A program made the translations under genes and the position numbers. A model generated the notes under the pieces. The model was not told the origin of the DNA, did not search any database, and saw only the letters and a program-made list of their open reading frames with translations. Shown here one piece after another: positions 27,422 through 35,690 of a stretch of 64,000 nucleotides of DNA. Every line of letters starts with the position of its first letter. Positions within the stretch are counted from its first letter, which is position 1. This DNA comes from Methanolobus psychrophilus R15 (GTDB taxonomy: Archaea; Halobacteriota; Methanosarcinia; Methanosarcinales; Methanosarcinaceae). The DNA lies in assembly GCA_000306725.1 (NCBI GenBank), contig CP003083.1:620001-684000 (forward strand). Direction: 5' to 3'.

Positions 27422-27449
27422 GGCTGAGAGACCCATGTGTCCGTCAGCC
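27422..27449. terminator. Convergent hairpin terminator
   Basis: GGCTGA...TCAGCC outer stem with an inner GAGAC/GTCCG-type pairing, between the small plus-strand gene and beta-helix gene 3. Confidence 0.5.
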
Positions 27450-27467
27450 CATACTGAATTTATGCTC

Positions 27468-30400
27468 TCAGTTCACGATCACTTTTAAAGTGTCAGTGCT
27501 TGTCTGTCCTCTCATATTGCTTACTGTCAGGGTGACATCGTAACTGCCTGTCTTTTCAAAAGTATGGGTTACTATCATGCCACTGGCATCTTTCTGGATG
27601 CCGTTGGAGGCATCGAAGTCCCATGAATATGAGATTATGCCATACCTGTCAGTTGATTCTCCGCCGTAGAATGTCAGGGGGCTGCCCGCGGTGACATATC
27701 TTGCGCCAGCATTAGCAACCGGAAGCTCATCATCTGAAGGCTCGTCCAGGAATATCAGATTCATTCCATCGTTAGCGAAGTAGAACTTCGATATATCCTG
27801 CTCCGATACACTCACCTCGTATACGTACCCGAAAGTAGGGTATGAATAGGCGTGATAATCCGCAGCTGCATCGAAATTGTTGTTCCTGAGCAGAATGCCA
27901 TAGTTGTCATCCACAGGCAACAGCTTAAGGCAGATGGTTGAACCGGCCAGATTTCTGAGGCTGCTGATTACGTTGTTTTGCATGACAACGTTGTTTGCAT
28001 TCTGCAGATTGACACCTGTGCCGCCTGCACCGGATATCTCGTTACTGTCGATCATGGCCCCGTCAATATTCTTTAACACGATAGCACCGTCATTTCCCAG
28101 TAGCCAGTTATTGACATCCTCTATCCTGTTGCCAGAGATATTCACATTCATGTAAGGCATTGTGATCGTCCCGGCAGTATTGCGCCCTCCGAAAACGTAG
28201 ATGCCCGGATCCTGCTTTTCAGCGGCATAATTGCCTTTTATATAGTTTCCGGTCACTGACAGGTTGCTAAGGGCAGCAGGGTACTTATCATCATCGTTTA
28301 CATGGACAATGTACATAGGTATCCTGCAGTCTGTGATCGTGTTGTCTTCTATATAGAGATGGTTTGCTCCATGACTGTCGATAGCTTCCCCTGTCGGGAT
28401 GTTCTCGAAAGTGTTGTTGCGGAAATATATGTATTCGGAATAGTCAGATGTACTGCCAGCCTTCATTACCGCTACTCCATAGGAGTTCGCATACATGGCT
28501 CTGGTATTGACATTCCTGAACACATTCTCTTCGATATTTAACTGACTGGCCTGCTTGCCGATCATTATTCCACAGTAGCCATAATCAAGGAACTGGTTAC
28601 CCTTTATTATGACATCCTGGTTACGGTCGGATGCTGTGCGGGTGGCAAGGAATATACCAAAATCCCTGAAATTGCGGAAAGTGTTGTCCCGGACAAGGAT
28701 ATCCTTGCTGTTCTGGATGTCTATAAGACCATTGTTACCTGCGCGTCCAAGGTACAGTGCATCCGGATTGCTGAACACGAATCCTGTTATTGTGACGTTT
28801 GTGACACCGTTCATCCTGAATATGTTATAACCGTTAAGCACCGCTTTATTCCCGGACAGTCCTATGTCTGACTTGAGGACAACAGCTGAGCTGATGGCGT
28901 ATGAACCTTCATTGAAGACGATGGTATTCTTGTTTGCAGCATTGACCGCAGCTCTGACAGCATCCACATCACTGCTTCCGCTGTATATGGTCTTTCCATC
29001 GATTCCCTTAACAGTTGTAGTGCTTCCACTCTTGTAGATGTTGATGTCAGTGTTCACAGGTGCTTCAGGCTCTTTCAGTATTGTCAGCTGAAGGACACCA
29101 TTGGGATTATAGAATTTAGACGTGTCCTGTCCCAGTACACTTAGCAGGTATTTGTAACCCCAGTTGCTATAACCGTAAGCCTGGTACTCAACTGAACTGT
29201 CAAATACATTGTTCTTGACAGTGATGGTACAGTCCTTGTTGACAGGCATCAGTTTCAAACCCTTGGTGGGACCCGAGATCCTGAACATGCTCTTTACATT
29301 GTTGTTCTGGATCAGCAGATTGTCAGCGTTGAGCAGGTAAATGCCTGTGCCGCCGACGTTTGATATCTGATTGTTCTCAACGGTTGCGCCCTTGACATCC
29401 CTGAGCACTATGCCTCCGTCATCGCTGACAAGCCAGCTGTTGACATCCACTATAGTGTTGTCTGAAACAATCACATTCTGATAGGGCTGGACGTTGTTGC
29501 GCGCGCCCAGCACATGTATTCCGGAATGCTGTTTGTCTGCGGATTTCAGGTTCCCTTTAACGTAGTTGCCGGTGATTGTCACATGATGCACCGGTTCGGG
29601 ATATGTGCCCTCACTGTTGATCTGCGCTACTATGATAGGTATCTTGCAGTTTATGACTGTGTTATCCTGGATGTACACATGGTTAGCACCGTGACTGTCG
29701 ATACCTTCCCATACAGGATTGTTCTCTATCCAGTTGTTCCTGATATAGACATATTCTGAGTACTTGTAGGCGACACTGCCTTTGGCCAGCGCCACACCAT
29801 ACGCATTAGCGTTCATTTTCCTGGTATTTATGTTCTTAAAGATATTGTCATCGACATATATGTAGTTGGACTGCTTGCCTATCATCACTCCGGCATAACC
29901 ATAGTCAAGGAACTGGTTGTTCTTTATAGTTATCTGCCTGTTAGAGTGAGAGGTGGAGCTGACTGCAACATTAACCCCGTAATCCCTGAAGTTACGGAAA
30001 GTGTTGTTCTGGATAATGATATTGTTACTGTTTATAATATCGACTAGACCGACACCGCCGGAGCGTGCAAGGTAGTTCAAATCCGGATTGCTGAACTCAA
30101 ATCCCCTGATAGTTACATTTGTAGCACCATTCGTCCTGAATATGATGTAGCCTTTTATAACAGCGCTGTTACCGACCAGTTCTATATTGGACTTGATCGC
30201 AACCGGTGAACTTATTGTGTAGGTTCCCGGATTGAAGAGGATAGCGCCCTGGCTGATAGAGTTGAGCGCACTCCTGACAGCTTCAGCGTCATTGGTGCCA
30301 CTGTAAATGGTCTTTCCATCAGCTGCTTTTACAACAGTCGTACCGGCATTTTTTGAAATGCTGACCGAGTATTTGACCTCGTCAACACCATCCGTTGTGG

Positions 30401-30482
30401 CTGCTGCGGAAACTGCTGTCCCTAAACAAAGGTTAAGGAACAAAAGAACAGCTAGAATGCTTATTGTTTTCCGAATATACAT
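27468..30482 (-). CDS. Secreted right-handed beta-helix protein 3 with PKD domain
   Basis: 1004 residues from ATG 30482 (GGAGAGT upstream). The signal peptide (ILAVLLFLNLCLGTAVSAAA) is followed by two beta-helix modules with the same order of coils as protein 2, including VTIRGFEFSNP, NTFRNFRDYG, QFLDYGYAGVMIGKQ and IDSHGANH. The C-terminal PKD domain has YSWDFDASNG and TFEKTGSYDVTLTV. It is closest to protein 2. Its upstream sequence does not show the promoter block shared by proteins 1 and 2, so it may be controlled differently. Confidence 0.85.
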   Translation of the reverse strand: MYIRKTISILAVLLFLNLCLGTAVSAAATTDGVDEVKYSVSISKNAGTTVVKAADGKTIYSGTNDAEAVRSALNSISQGAILFNPGTYTISSPVAIKSNIELVGNSAVIKGYIIFRTNGATNVTIRGFEFSNPDLNYLARSGGVGLVDIINSNNIIIQNNTFRNFRDYGVNVAVSSTSHSNRQITIKNNQFLDYGYAGVMIGKQSNYIYVDDNIFKNINTRKMNANAYGVALAKGSVAYKYSEYVYIRNNWIENNPVWEGIDSHGANHVYIQDNTVINCKIPIIVAQINSEGTYPEPVHHVTITGNYVKGNLKSADKQHSGIHVLGARNNVQPYQNVIVSDNTIVDVNSWLVSDDGGIVLRDVKGATVENNQISNVGGTGIYLLNADNLLIQNNNVKSMFRISGPTKGLKLMPVNKDCTITVKNNVFDSSVEYQAYGYSNWGYKYLLSVLGQDTSKFYNPNGVLQLTILKEPEAPVNTDINIYKSGSTTTVKGIDGKTIYSGSSDVDAVRAAVNAANKNTIVFNEGSYAISSAVVLKSDIGLSGNKAVLNGYNIFRMNGVTNVTITGFVFSNPDALYLGRAGNNGLIDIQNSKDILVRDNTFRNFRDFGIFLATRTASDRNQDVIIKGNQFLDYGYCGIMIGKQASQLNIEENVFRNVNTRAMYANSYGVAVMKAGSTSDYSEYIYFRNNTFENIPTGEAIDSHGANHLYIEDNTITDCRIPMYIVHVNDDDKYPAALSNLSVTGNYIKGNYAAEKQDPGIYVFGGRNTAGTITMPYMNVNISGNRIEDVNNWLLGNDGAIVLKNIDGAMIDSNEISGAGGTGVNLQNANNVVMQNNVISSLRNLAGSTICLKLLPVDDNYGILLRNNNFDAAADYHAYSYPTFGYVYEVSVSEQDISKFYFANDGMNLIFLDEPSDDELPVANAGARYVTAGSPLTFYGGESTDRYGIISYSWDFDASNGIQKDASGMIVTHTFEKTGSYDVTLTVSNMRGQTSTDTLKVIVN

Positions 30483-30923
30483 TTTTTACTCTCCACAATG
30501 TGTTTTTCATAATGTCATGTTTTAGTGTGGTTTTCAGATTACTCTGCTAAAAATATGTTCCAGATTGCAATATTTAATTTCTCATACATAACTCTATCAG
30601 TAATTTTAGTCACTTTATTACCAATTCATGAGCAAATTAACCTCATTTGAAACATATTATTACTGGCTTTTCTAAATATACTATATCCTATATATAAATT
30701 ATATCATATTGAAGAAAAAGCATAAGTTATTGTCGCATTCTGTTCAGAATATCTTATATAAGGTATTAATTTGAGAAGTGTTTATAAAAATAGGCATTCC
30801 TTTGCGCTCATACTAAGATATGAGATCCGGTTCAAACCAAAGATCTTGTTACCGGTCTGCGCAAACATCGAGGAAAAAACGATCAGCAGAAAAAAATAAT
30901 GAAATAGGCCCTGTAAACTCTTC
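30483..30923. other. AT-rich promoter region of beta-helix gene 3
   Basis: Contains several TATA-like stretches (ATATCCTATATATAAATT near 30685-30700). No gene is supported. The part next to 30923 is the short 3' region of beta-helix gene 4. Confidence 0.5.
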
Positions 30924-32300
30924 CTATTGCCGGGCAAAGGAATAGTCGGCATCGTAATAGATGTAGCTGTCCGTTAGATCTATATTATTGTCCCTTATGT
31001 CGATGATATAACTGTTTTTTACATTTGACACGCTCACACTGTAAATAGGCTTGGAGATCCTGACAATGTCCTTTATGTCATTATCATATACCTGGACATT
31101 ATTGGTGCCTGCCAGGTTAATTCCCGTTCCTCCGACATTCGAGATCTTATTATTGTATACCAGAGCACCGTCAACATTCATCAACACGATTCCCCCATCA
31201 TTGGAGTGGAGCCAGTTATTCACATCAGCTACAGTATTATCGGATACAACCACATCCCTGTAGGGCTGAACACTTCCGCCCGGACCGCGTCCTCCAATTA
31301 CGTATATCCCTGAATCCTGCTTTGCAGCACTCATGTTCCCCTTCACGTAGTTCCCTTTGATGGTGACATTATGTACCGGCTCGGGATAAATGTTATCGCT
31401 GTTTATCTGGGCAACTGAAATAGGTATCCTGCAGTCTTTTATCGTGTTATCCAATATGTAGACATGGTTAGCCCCGTGGCTGTCAATACCTTCCCACATG
31501 GGATTGTTCTCGATAGTGTTGTTACGGATGTAGATATACTCCGAGTACCTGTATGTACTACTGCCCTTTGCAAGAGCAACCCCGTATGCATTTGGTTTAA
31601 TCTTTTTTGCATTTATGTCTTTGAACAGGTTATCCTCTACAAAGATATGGCTTGCCTGTTTTCCGATCATTATTCCACAGTAACCATAGTCAAGGAACTG
31701 ATTGCCTTTTATGGTTATACGGGTGTTCTGGTGGGCCGGAGAAAGTGTGGAAAGATATAATCCATAAGCACCGAAATTCCGGAATGTGTTGTTCAGGATA
31801 TAACAGTCATTACTGTTTGTTATTTCCACTATGCTCTTGGTACCGGAATGGCGGGCATAGCTTTCATCAGGGTCACTGAAGTCAAATCCTTTTACCGTGA
31901 CGTTTGATGCATCAGAGATACTGAATATCCTGTATCCTATGATCGAGCAGTCTTTCCCGATGACTGTGATATCCGATTTAAGTTTTATCGCTGAGGCAAC
32001 ATTGTAAGTTCCCTGATCGAACAGGATGACTCCCTTATCTATCGAGTTAACCGCAACCCTGATAGCTTCTTCATCACTTGTCCCGTTGTATAATTCTTTC
32101 CCGGTACTGTTCTGTATAACTGAGATCGTTTGATTTTTCGTAACCAGTATATCGATCTCTTCGGGTAGTTCATCCCTGTCGGCAATGAAATAACCATAGG
32201 TAAGGTAGAGCGTTATCAGAATTGCAAGAGTCAGAATGGGTAAAAGTATTTTTTTTGACGAACGGATCTTTCCGGACAGGACTGTTTCTTGGATTCTCAT
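30924..32300 (-). CDS. Single-module beta-helix protein 4, membrane-anchored
   Basis: 458 residues. The N-terminus has a cytoplasmic basic stretch (KIRSSKK), then one membrane segment (ILLPILTLAILITLYLTYGY) not followed by a clear cleavage site, so it is probably a type II anchor. One beta-helix module follows with the family's coils (YNGTSDEEAIRVAVNSIDKG, QFLDYGYCGIMIGKQASHI, IDSHGANHVYI). There is no second module and no PKD domain. It may be the membrane-bound member of the set. It is divergent from the DUF354 gene. Confidence 0.8.
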   Translation of the reverse strand: MRIQETVLSGKIRSSKKILLPILTLAILITLYLTYGYFIADRDELPEEIDILVTKNQTISVIQNSTGKELYNGTSDEEAIRVAVNSIDKGVILFDQGTYNVASAIKLKSDITVIGKDCSIIGYRIFSISDASNVTVKGFDFSDPDESYARHSGTKSIVEITNSNDCYILNNTFRNFGAYGLYLSTLSPAHQNTRITIKGNQFLDYGYCGIMIGKQASHIFVEDNLFKDINAKKIKPNAYGVALAKGSSTYRYSEYIYIRNNTIENNPMWEGIDSHGANHVYILDNTIKDCRIPISVAQINSDNIYPEPVHNVTIKGNYVKGNMSAAKQDSGIYVIGGRGPGGSVQPYRDVVVSDNTVADVNNWLHSNDGGIVLMNVDGALVYNNKISNVGGTGINLAGTNNVQVYDNDIKDIVRISKPIYSVSVSNVKNSYIIDIRDNNIDLTDSYIYYDADYSFARQ

Positions 32301-32573
32301 GTTATTGCTCAGCGGATTTTGTTATTTGACTATCCTTTTTTGCAGTGCGATCCGTTTTGCGAGTATAGAATTAATAGTTATTATGATTTATTACCTTGAT
32401 GCTGCGCCCAGAGTCAGGCCCATTTGGATGGAATGAGTATTTGGTTCTCCCTCCTATTTTGTAAGGAGTAGATTTGCTCTATCTGATATTATCTCATCGT
32501 ACCAAAAAAGATTTGCCAATGACTACTTAAAAATGATTATATACGAGTTCGGTATTATAGTTATGGGGGTTAA
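32301..32573. promoter_or_regulatory. Divergent promoter region
   Basis: Between beta-helix gene 4 (minus) and the DUF354 gene (plus). A TATA-like GATTATATAC at 32535-32544 and a GGGGG ribosome site at 32565-32569 serve the plus-strand operon; the leader is very short. Confidence 0.45.
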
Positions 32574-33611
32574 ATGAAAGTGCTAGTTGATATAGGGCAT
32601 CCCGCCCATGTTCACTTTTATAAGAATATTGCTTGGGCGGTGGAAAAGAACGGCCATGATGTTTTGTTTACGGCCAGAGAAAAAGATGTTACTGTGGATC
32701 TGCTTGATTCCTATGGCTTCAATTATGAGGTCATAAGCAAGATGGGAACCGGTAAAGGGAATCTGATGAAAGAATGGGCCGGCAGGGATATAAAACTGCT
32801 CAGAGTTGCCCATAAATTCGATCCTGATATCCTCACGGGCATCCTCAATCCGTGCGTTGCGCATGTGGCATGGCTTATGCACAAGAGGTCACTGATCTTC
32901 ACCGACACCGAACATGCAAAGCTTGCTAATCGTGCCACACTTCCTTTTGCAGATATGGTATTCACTCCTACTTCCTACAATCGCGATATAGGAATGAAAC
33001 AGGTAAGGTACAATGGCTATCATGAGCTTGCATATCTTCATCCTGCCTACTTCCACCCGGATCCGGATTTTCTTTCAAGCCTGGGTCTGGATGAAGATGA
33101 CAGGATAATCGTGCTTCGTTTTGTATCCTGGGGTGCAAGTCATGATGTTGGTCAGCATGGGGTTACCAATAAGCTGGAAATGGTCCGGGAACTTGAGAAA
33201 TATGGAAAAGTATTCATAACTTCGGAACAGAAATTAGAACCGGAACTTGATAGATACAAACTACAGGTCCGGCCGGAAAAACTGCATGATCTGCTGTACT
33301 ATGCCAGCCTGTACCTGGGGGATGGAGGTACAACGGCAGTGGAAAGCGCAATATTGGGAACTCCTTCAATATATGTTTCCTCTCTTGCGGGAACAATGGG
33401 AAACTTCACCGAACTCGAGGAAAAGTACGGGCTCATGTACTGCTTTAAAGATTCAGAGCAGGCCCTTCAAAAAGCTGTGGAGATCCTCAGCAACAAGCAG
33501 GCTAAACATGAATGGGGTATAAAGAAGGATCAGCTTATACGGGATAAGATAGATGTGACCGGATTTATAGTAGAGCATCTGGGTCTCATTTCCAGCCAGT
33601 CCAGAACATAG
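32574..33611 (+). CDS. DUF354 family glycosyltransferase-like protein
   Basis: 345 residues. The start KVLVDIGHPAHVHFYKN is the hallmark of DUF354, a group with the GT-B fold of UDP-sugar-using enzymes. Later landmarks include LIFTDTEHAKLANRA, LYLGDGGTTAVESAILGTP (the nucleotide-sugar-binding side) and a C-terminal helix. It is the first gene of a four-gene plus-strand operon: the next start is 17 bases after its stop. Likely role is sugar transfer or UDP-sugar epimerisation in surface glycan formation; the substrate is unknown. Confidence 0.8.
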   Translation: MKVLVDIGHPAHVHFYKNIAWAVEKNGHDVLFTAREKDVTVDLLDSYGFNYEVISKMGTGKGNLMKEWAGRDIKLLRVAHKFDPDILTGILNPCVAHVAWLMHKRSLIFTDTEHAKLANRATLPFADMVFTPTSYNRDIGMKQVRYNGYHELAYLHPAYFHPDPDFLSSLGLDEDDRIIVLRFVSWGASHDVGQHGVTNKLEMVRELEKYGKVFITSEQKLEPELDRYKLQVRPEKLHDLLYYASLYLGDGGTTAVESAILGTPSIYVSSLAGTMGNFTELEEKYGLMYCFKDSEQALQKAVEILSNKQAKHEWGIKKDQLIRDKIDVTGFIVEHLGLISSQSRT

Positions 33612-33627
33612 TTCTGTGGGTGTAAAT

Positions 33628-34674
33628 ATGTATGAATCAATAAAACAGCGTCCTGATATCTGGAACAGGTTTACTGCTAAAGGCGATGAGTTTGGCCAGC
33701 ATTCATACGTGGACAGCTATTGTGACCTTGAAAAACGGGATATCAGTGAGATACTCTCTCCGGAAGTCTCCCGGGAATTTGTGAAAAACGGTCTTGAAGT
33801 AACGTTCCCTGAAGACCGGAAATTCGGGGTATGCCTGACCCATGATATCGATGACATATATCCCCCCTTCCATCACACCCTTCTATCAATGCTGCACTCG
33901 GTCAAAGGTGCAGACATTGAACAGTTGAAGAAGCACAGCTTATGGAGAGTTAATGGTAAAATGCAGTCTCCATACCTCAATTTCAAGGAAATAATGGATA
34001 TTGAGGAAAAATATGGGGCAAAGTCCTCTTTCTACTTCCTGACTGCGGACAAGGATCCACGGAGGTTCAGGTATAACATCGAGGATGCAGGAAGTTATAT
34101 GGGGGATATTGTTGACAGGGGCTGGGAAGTGGGGCTTCACGGTGGTTACTATTCCTATGACAATTACGAGAACATAGTTCAGGAGAAGCGAAGGCTGGAA
34201 GCGGCCCTGGGAAGAGATGTCATTGGATATAGGAACCATTATCTCAAGCTTAAGATAAGCGACTCCTGGGATATACTTTCCAAAGCAGGCTTCAAGTATG
34301 ACACTACCCTGGGATTCAATAATGTCGTAGGCTTCAGGAATGGCATGTGCCATCCTTTCAGGCCATATGCAGAGGGGAAAGCGCTGGATATCCTGGAGAT
34401 ACCCATGAACATTATGGATATAGCACTCTTTGAATATGCCGGCTCTTTCAGGCGGGCATGGGAGATGTCAAAGCAGATACTGGATACCGGGGAGAAGTAT
34501 AACGGTGTAATAACGCTGTTGTGGCATAATAATGCATACAGTTCTCCACAGTTGAAAGAGTGGAAAAAGCTGTATGAGAAAATACTTGATTATTGTAATC
34601 AGAAAAATGCATGGATCACTAATTGTGGGGATATTTATGAGTGGTGGAATAATGCAGATGTCAATTATCCATGA
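33628..34674 (+). CDS. Polysaccharide deacetylase-like protein
   Basis: About 348 residues from ATG 33628 (GTGGGTGT upstream); a GTG at 33616 is the alternative. FGVCLTHDIDD holds the metal-binding Asp pair of the NodB fold, with SSFYFLT, WEVGLHGGYYSYD (metal-binding His) and IGYRNHYL following in the usual order. Near the C-terminus LLWHNN supplies the other conserved His. The family removes N- or O-acetyl groups from polysaccharides. The lack of a signal peptide suggests action on a cytoplasmic precursor. It overlaps the next gene by 23 bases. Confidence 0.8.
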   Translation: MYESIKQRPDIWNRFTAKGDEFGQHSYVDSYCDLEKRDISEILSPEVSREFVKNGLEVTFPEDRKFGVCLTHDIDDIYPPFHHTLLSMLHSVKGADIEQLKKHSLWRVNGKMQSPYLNFKEIMDIEEKYGAKSSFYFLTADKDPRRFRYNIEDAGSYMGDIVDRGWEVGLHGGYYSYDNYENIVQEKRRLEAALGRDVIGYRNHYLKLKISDSWDILSKAGFKYDTTLGFNNVVGFRNGMCHPFRPYAEGKALDILEIPMNIMDIALFEYAGSFRRAWEMSKQILDTGEKYNGVITLLWHNNAYSSPQLKEWKKLYEKILDYCNQKNAWITNCGDIYEWWNNADVNYP

Positions 34675-35653
34675 AAGTGAAGTGTGGGATAGATTCATTA
34701 ACCAGAGTCCGGGTGGGACTGTTTTCCATAAATGGGATTTTCTGAAGACTGTAGAAAAGCATACCGGGTATAAACTTCTATCCTATGGTTTTTACCTTAC
34801 TGACGAGATATTGTGTGTAGTCCCTCTTTTCTACAAGAATATCAGAGGAGTGAAGCTGCTGTTCTCCCCTCCTCCTCAATCAGGGATACCTTACCTGGGA
34901 TTCGTGTTGAGTCGCAACTTTATGAACATGAAGTTAAGCAAAAAGGGCCAACGACTGTATGAGATGGGAAAAACGTTCTCCGATGAGGTGGACAGGTTAT
35001 CCCCGAACTATATTTCAATTTCCCTTACACCATCGATAACCGATGTAAGGCCCTTTAAGTGGAACGGATTCATAACAGATCCTCTCTATACTTTCTACTT
35101 TGACCTGCAACAATCCTTAGACGAGATATGTGATAGTTTTAATACCTCAAAGCGCACTGCTGTCAAGAAAATGGACAAGTATAATCTGAAGCTTATCGAG
35201 AGTAAGGACGTAACAAGGTTCTATGAGAGTTCCGTGGAAAGGTACAAAGAACAAGGCCTCACATTTCCTATCGTGAACAAGGAATATCTCCAGGAACTAT
35301 GCCAGCTATATCCGGAGAGTATTAAGGTCTATTCTATTCTTGATGCCGATAACAACATGGTTGGCGGTGTGCTGACATCCGAGCACAGGAAAGTGACCAT
35401 GTGGATGGGAAGTGTAAAGCCTGCTATAAAGGCTCCGGTTAATGAATTCTTGTTCTGGGAATTCATCAAGAAAAGCAAGAATGAAGGCTATCAGGTATTA
35501 GAGATGGGGGGGGCGGATATTCCCCGGCTATGCGCATTCAAATCCCAGTTCAATCCTGACATGTATGTTAATTACAGGATATATAAAAAAGACCTTGTCG
35601 GAAGCATGGCGGAATGGTTCTATCTAAATGTCCATAGAAAGAAAACGGCCTGA
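34652..35653 (+). CDS. FemAB/GNAT-like acyltransferase
   Basis: About 333 residues from ATG 34652 (GGTGG upstream), inside the end of the deacetylase gene; the longer frame from 34574 is unlikely. It has the pattern of FemAB-like peptidoglycan- and exopolysaccharide-associated GNAT proteins: GGTVFHKWDFLKTVEKHTGY at the start, LFSPPPQSGIPYLG, and a C-terminal GNAT half with NMVGGVL, EFLFWEFIKKSKNEGY and LEMGGADI. Members add amino acids or acyl groups to glycan precursors. Together with the next gene's amidotransferase this suggests amino-acid-decorated sugars. Confidence 0.75.
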   Translation: MQMSIIHESEVWDRFINQSPGGTVFHKWDFLKTVEKHTGYKLLSYGFYLTDEILCVVPLFYKNIRGVKLLFSPPPQSGIPYLGFVLSRNFMNMKLSKKGQRLYEMGKTFSDEVDRLSPNYISISLTPSITDVRPFKWNGFITDPLYTFYFDLQQSLDEICDSFNTSKRTAVKKMDKYNLKLIESKDVTRFYESSVERYKEQGLTFPIVNKEYLQELCQLYPESIKVYSILDADNNMVGGVLTSEHRKVTMWMGSVKPAIKAPVNEFLFWEFIKKSKNEGYQVLEMGGADIPRLCAFKSQFNPDMYVNYRIYKKDLVGSMAEWFYLNVHRKKTA

Positions 35654-35670
35654 GACAGGTGTCTCAGCCG
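35646..35670. terminator. Convergent hairpin terminator
   Basis: CGGC-TGAGAC...GTCTCAGCCG with one bulged base and an AGGT loop, directly between the plus-strand operon and the minus-strand asparagine synthase gene. Confidence 0.75.
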
Positions 35671-35690
35671 TCTGTTCTTTCCATTTACTT

